From Eubacteriales bacterium (GTDB taxonomy: Bacteria; Bacillota_A; Clostridia; Christensenellales; Aristaeellaceae): a DNA stretch of 7,883 nucleotides. Numbering within the stretch: the stretch's first letter is position 1; each line of letters begins with the position of its first letter. The notes under the pieces were generated by a model, which made no database searches, was not told the DNA's origin, and saw nothing but the letters and a program-made list of their open reading frames with translations. The stretch lies in NCBI GenBank assembly GCA_029974035.1, contig JARKQG010000080.1:1-7883 (forward strand). Direction: 5' to 3'. This document shows, piece after piece, positions 5,331 through 7,883 of the stretch. The position numbers and the translations under genes were made by a program.

Positions 5331-6704
5331 ATGATTGATCTTCTGATCAAAAACGGCCGGATCGTCACGGCGGAGGAGGTTTTCTCCGGCGACATCGGTG
5401 TGGCGGATGGCAGGATCGCGCTGATCGGGGCGCATCTCGATCTTCCGGCGAAAGCGGTTGTGGACGCCGCGGGGATGTACGTGCTGCCCGGCGCCATCGA
5501 TGCCCACACCCATCTGGCGATGCCCTTCGGCGGCACCGTGTCGGCGGACGGCTATCTGGCCGGCACCCGCGCCGCGGCCTCCGGCGGCGTGACCACGGTG
5601 TTCGACTACCCGATGCAGCGCAGGGGCAAGGGCATTGTGGAAACCGTCGAGGCCCGGCGCGCCATGTGCGCGCCGGAGGCCTGCGTGGACTTCGCGTTCC
5701 ACTGCATCATCACCGACCTCAACGGCGGCGCGCTGCTGGACGAATTCCAGGCCGCCGTGGACTACGGCGTCCCCAGCTTCAAGTGCTTCATGGTGTACAA
5801 AAAAGAGGGCATGATGGTGGACGACGGCACCTTCATCAAGGTGCTGCGGCGCGCCGCGGAGGTGGGCGCCATCACCAACATCCACGCCGAGAACCCCGAC
5901 GTGATCGACATGAACATCGAGCGGTTTCTGAAGGAGGGGCATACCTCCGCCTGGTACCACTACCTGTCCCGGCCGGAGTACGTGGAGGCCGAGGCCGACA
6001 AGCGCGCCGTCCACTGGGCCAGGCACGCGGACGCGCCGCTGTACATCGTGCACATGGCGGACGCCGAGGGCCTCGAGGCCGCCGTGGCGGCCAAGCGCGC
6101 GGGCGCAAAGATCTTCATCGAAACCTGCCCGCAGTACCTGGAATTCACCTGCGACGTCTACAAGCGCCCGGACGGCCGCGCCTTTGTGTGTTCGCCGCCC
6201 ATCAAGGGCGAAGAGAGCCGGGCGGCGCTGTGGAAGGCCGTGGCCGACGGGAGCATCGACACCGTCGCCACCGACCACTGCCCCTTCCAGAGCTGCGAAA
6301 AGGACTGGGGCAAGGACGACTTTACAAAAATCCCCAACGGCTGCGCGGGGGTGGAAAACCTCTATCCCTACATGCTCGCCGCCGCCAACGAGGGGAAGAT
6401 CTCCTTCCCGCGGGCGGTGCAGCTGTGCGCCGCCAACCCGGCCAAAATTTTCGGCTGCGCGCAGAAGGGCTCCCTCGCCGTGGGCAAGGACGCCGACATC
6501 GTGATCTACGACCCGGAAAAGACGTTTACCGTGTCGGTTTCCAACATGCATTCCGATTATGACCACACCATCTGGGAGGGCAAGACATTTTCCGGCTATC
6601 CGGTCAAAACCTATGTGCGCGGCCGGCTCGTCTACGATCACGGCGCCTTTGTGGGCGAACCGGGCTTCGGCCGGTTCGTGAGGCGCGAGCCCGTCATGCG
6701 CTAG
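5331..6704 (+). CDS. hydA: Dihydropyrimidinase (D-hydantoinase)
   Basis: This 457-residue cytoplasmic amidohydrolase opens the ring of 5,6-dihydrouracil or dihydrothymine to the N-carbamoyl beta-amino acid, step two of reductive pyrimidine breakdown. Binuclear metal-site residues are all visible: His59 and His61 in DAHTHL, Lys151 in SFKCFMVYK (carbamylated bridging lysine), His185 in NIHAEN, His241 in IVHMAD and Asp315 in ATDHCPF. Substrate-contact positions known from dihydropyrimidinase structures also match: Tyr156, Ser288 (CSPP) and Asn336 (PNGCAG). The N- and C-terminal strands (LLIKNGRIVT; KDADIVIYDP) form the usual beta-sandwich. Length is normal for the family. The ribosome binding site is at 5316-5323. 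The preA-like gene starts 16 bases after its stop, so they form one unit. Hydantoinase activity is possible; allantoinase is unlikely given the FKCFMVYK block and the neighbour. Confidence 0.95.
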   Translation: MIDLLIKNGRIVTAEEVFSGDIGVADGRIALIGAHLDLPAKAVVDAAGMYVLPGAIDAHTHLAMPFGGTVSADGYLAGTRAAASGGVTTVFDYPMQRRGKGIVETVEARRAMCAPEACVDFAFHCIITDLNGGALLDEFQAAVDYGVPSFKCFMVYKKEGMMVDDGTFIKVLRRAAEVGAITNIHAENPDVIDMNIERFLKEGHTSAWYHYLSRPEYVEAEADKRAVHWARHADAPLYIVHMADAEGLEAAVAAKRAGAKIFIETCPQYLEFTCDVYKRPDGRAFVCSPPIKGEESRAALWKAVADGSIDTVATDHCPFQSCEKDWGKDDFTKIPNGCAGVENLYPYMLAAANEGKISFPRAVQLCAANPAKIFGCAQKGSLAVGKDADIVIYDPEKTFTVSVSNMHSDYDHTIWEGKTFSGYPVKTYVRGRLVYDHGAFVGEPGFGRFVRREPVMR

Positions 6705-6705
6705 G

Positions 6706-6712
6706 AAGGGGG
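6706..6712 (+). promoter_or_regulatory. Ribosome binding site supporting the TTG start of preA
   Basis: AAGGGGG lies just after the hydA stop and eight bases before TTG 6721. No in-frame ATG occurs before the first iron-sulfur cysteine motif, so the TTG is the best start. Confidence 0.65.
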
Positions 6713-6720
6713 AACGCATC

Positions 6721-7695
6721 TTGCGAAGCATTTACAGCGCCATCGCGCTTCGGGAGGAGGCGGGCGGCTGCCTCCTGTGCGAGGGGGCGCCCTGCACCGC
6801 CGCCTGTCCCCACGGCATCGACGCGGCGGCGGCCATCCGCTCGGTACGGTTTGAAAACACCGCCGGGGCGGCGCTTTTGCTGCCCGATCCGCTGCCCTGC
6901 AAGACGTGCGCGGGCCGGCCCTGCGTGGGCGCCTGCCTCAAAAGGCGCACGGGCCGGGCGGTGGCCGTGGACGAGGTGCTGATGCGCGCTTCCGGCGCGC
7001 GGCAGGCCCCGCCCCGGGCGGACCTCGCCATCGACTTTTGCGGCGTCCGGTGCGAAAACCCGTTTTTTCTGTCCTCGTCCGTGGTGGCCAACACCTACGG
7101 AATGATCGCCCGGGCGTTCCGGATGGGCTGGGCGGGCGCGGCCACCAAGACCATCGGCCTTTTTGTGCCCGACGAGGTTTCGCCCCGGTTTGACGCCCTG
7201 CGCAAGGAGGCCACGCCCTTTCTGGGGTTCAAAAACATCGAGCAGATCTCCGAAAGGCCCATCGGGGAGAACCTCGCCGCCATTCGGCGGCTGAAGGCGG
7301 AGTTCCCGGAAAAGGTGATCATCGCCTCCATCATGGGCCGCAGCGAGGAGGAGTGGACGGAGCTGGCGCGCCTGGTCAGCGGCGCGGGGGCGGACATCAT
7401 TGAGTGCAACTTTTCCTGCCCCCACATGGCGGCGGACGGCCTGGGCGCCGACGTGGGCCAGAACCCGACGCTGGTGGCGGCCTTCACCCGCGCGGTTCGG
7501 CGCGGCACGCGCCTGCCGGTGCTGGCCAAGATGACGCCCAACCTGGGCAACATGGAACCCCCCGCCCTCGCCGCCGTCGGCGCCGGCGCCAGCGGCATCG
7601 CGGCCATCAACACCATCAAAAGCGTGATGAACGTCAACCTGGAAACCTTCTCCTCCGGGCCGGACGTGGCGGGGGTCACCAGCGTGGGCGGTTAG
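6721..7695 (+). CDS. preA: Dihydropyrimidine dehydrogenase, PreA-type, with N-terminal Fe-S segment; interrupted by an amber codon
   Basis: PreA-type enzymes reduce uracil or thymine to the 5,6-dihydro form on an FMN barrel related to dihydroorotate dehydrogenase. From about residue 101 the match is clear: DLAIDFCGV, NPFFLSSS, KTIGLF, EVSPRFD, GFKNIEQI, IIECNFSCPHM, VGQNP, LAKMTPN and AAINTIKS. Residues 1-90 are an extra segment with two cysteine sets of the form C-x2-C-x4-C-x3-C (17/20/25/29 and 60/63/68/72), like the N-terminus of PreT and of animal DPD. Translation stops at TAG 7693-7695, exactly where the conserved Tyr of [14 protein letters not shown] is expected; the homologous frame continues afterwards. 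As written the product (324 residues) lacks the end of the barrel and the C-terminal ferredoxin-type clusters of E. coli PreA. It is therefore a pseudogene, a sequencing error or, less likely, a recoded gene. PreT is not in the window. Confidence 0.85.
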   Translation: MRSIYSAIALREEAGGCLLCEGAPCTAACPHGIDAAAAIRSVRFENTAGAALLLPDPLPCKTCAGRPCVGACLKRRTGRAVAVDEVLMRASGARQAPPRADLAIDFCGVRCENPFFLSSSVVANTYGMIARAFRMGWAGAATKTIGLFVPDEVSPRFDALRKEATPFLGFKNIEQISERPIGENLAAIRRLKAEFPEKVIIASIMGRSEEEWTELARLVSGAGADIIECNFSCPHMAADGLGADVGQNPTLVAAFTRAVRRGTRLPVLAKMTPNLGNMEPPALAAVGAGASGIAAINTIKSVMNVNLETFSSGPDVAGVTSVGG

Positions 7696-7883
7696 TCCGG
7701 ACAGGCGGTAAAGCCCATCGCGCTCCGGTTCATCCAGTCGCGGAAGGGCGAGCCGCGGCTTGCCGGCGTACCCGTCAGCGGCATGGGCGGCATCGAAACC
7801 TGGCGGGACGCGGCGAATTCATCGCCATGGGCTGCGAAAGTGTGCAGGTGACCACGGCCGTCATGCAGTACGGCTACCGGATC
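7696..7883 (+). pseudogene. preA: Continuation of preA after the amber codon, with a frameshift; runs off the window
   Basis: After the TAG the same frame reads [14 protein letters not shown], then [15 protein letters not shown] up to about 7815, all conserved PreA barrel sequence. The frame then gives nonsense and a stop (TGA at 7849-7851). Shifting so that GAA begins at 7815 restores [20 protein letters not shown] and YRI to the window end. The pattern is explained by loss of one G in the run GCGGCG-AATTC (7810-7820; GCGGCGGAATTC expected). So this 188-base stretch carries a second lesion in the same gene, and the C-terminal cluster domain must lie further downstream. Either the gene is decaying, or this part of the sequence has low accuracy. 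Confidence 0.8.

Noticed and set aside
7444..7470. Val at the position of the catalytic cysteine of animal DPD (DVGQNP versus ACGQDP)
   Set aside because: As I recall it, E. coli PreA also has DVGQ here, so this looks like a feature of the bacterial PreA group, not a defect in this gene.
7693..7695. TAG as a pyrrolysine or other recoded codon
   Set aside because: The expected residue is Tyr, no recoding signal or tRNA is visible, and a frameshift follows 120 bases later. A mutation or sequencing error explains both more simply.

Overview
The window is GC-rich throughout, with G or C at most third codon positions. It is densely coded on the + strand only, with strong GGAGG-type ribosome binding sites and TTG starts on two genes. 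This fits a high-GC anaerobic Firmicute-like bacterium, possibly an uncultured gut clostridium. The taxon is inferred from style, not from a marker gene.

Layout, left to right: (1) the 3' end of a class III aminotransferase gene (1-413) and an iron-containing alcohol dehydrogenase gene (425-1573), followed by a terminator-like hairpin (1591-1622). (2) A four-gene ABC importer: ATPase (1658-2473), two permeases (2478-3320 and 3317-4117) and a secreted substrate-binding protein (4163-5251), closed by a strong GC-rich intrinsic terminator (5269-5316). (3) A pyrimidine-degradation pair: dihydropyrimidinase hydA (5331-6704) and a PreA-type dihydropyrimidine dehydrogenase (6721 onward). The second is broken in frame by an amber codon at 7693 and a one-base loss near 7813-7816, and it runs off the window end.

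Together the genes read as a reductive pyrimidine catabolic locus. The importer brings in a pyrimidine or related compound. A PreA-type enzyme reduces uracil or thymine to the dihydropyrimidine, and HydA opens the ring to the N-carbamoyl beta-amino acid. An unseen beta-ureidopropionase would release beta-alanine. The aminotransferase would make malonate semialdehyde, and the alcohol dehydrogenase would reduce it to 3-hydroxypropionate. The substrate assignments are inferred from context.

The most unusual object is the substrate-binding protein. It belongs to the NMT1/THI5-like (SsuA-type) family, but its two sequence halves are in swapped order. The part that is C-terminal in the family comes directly after the signal peptide, and the normally N-terminal 90 residues end the protein. 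This looks like a natural circular permutation with new ends at the inter-lobe hinge. The PreA protein is also unusual in carrying a PreT/DPD-like N-terminal iron-sulfur segment ahead of its flavin domain.
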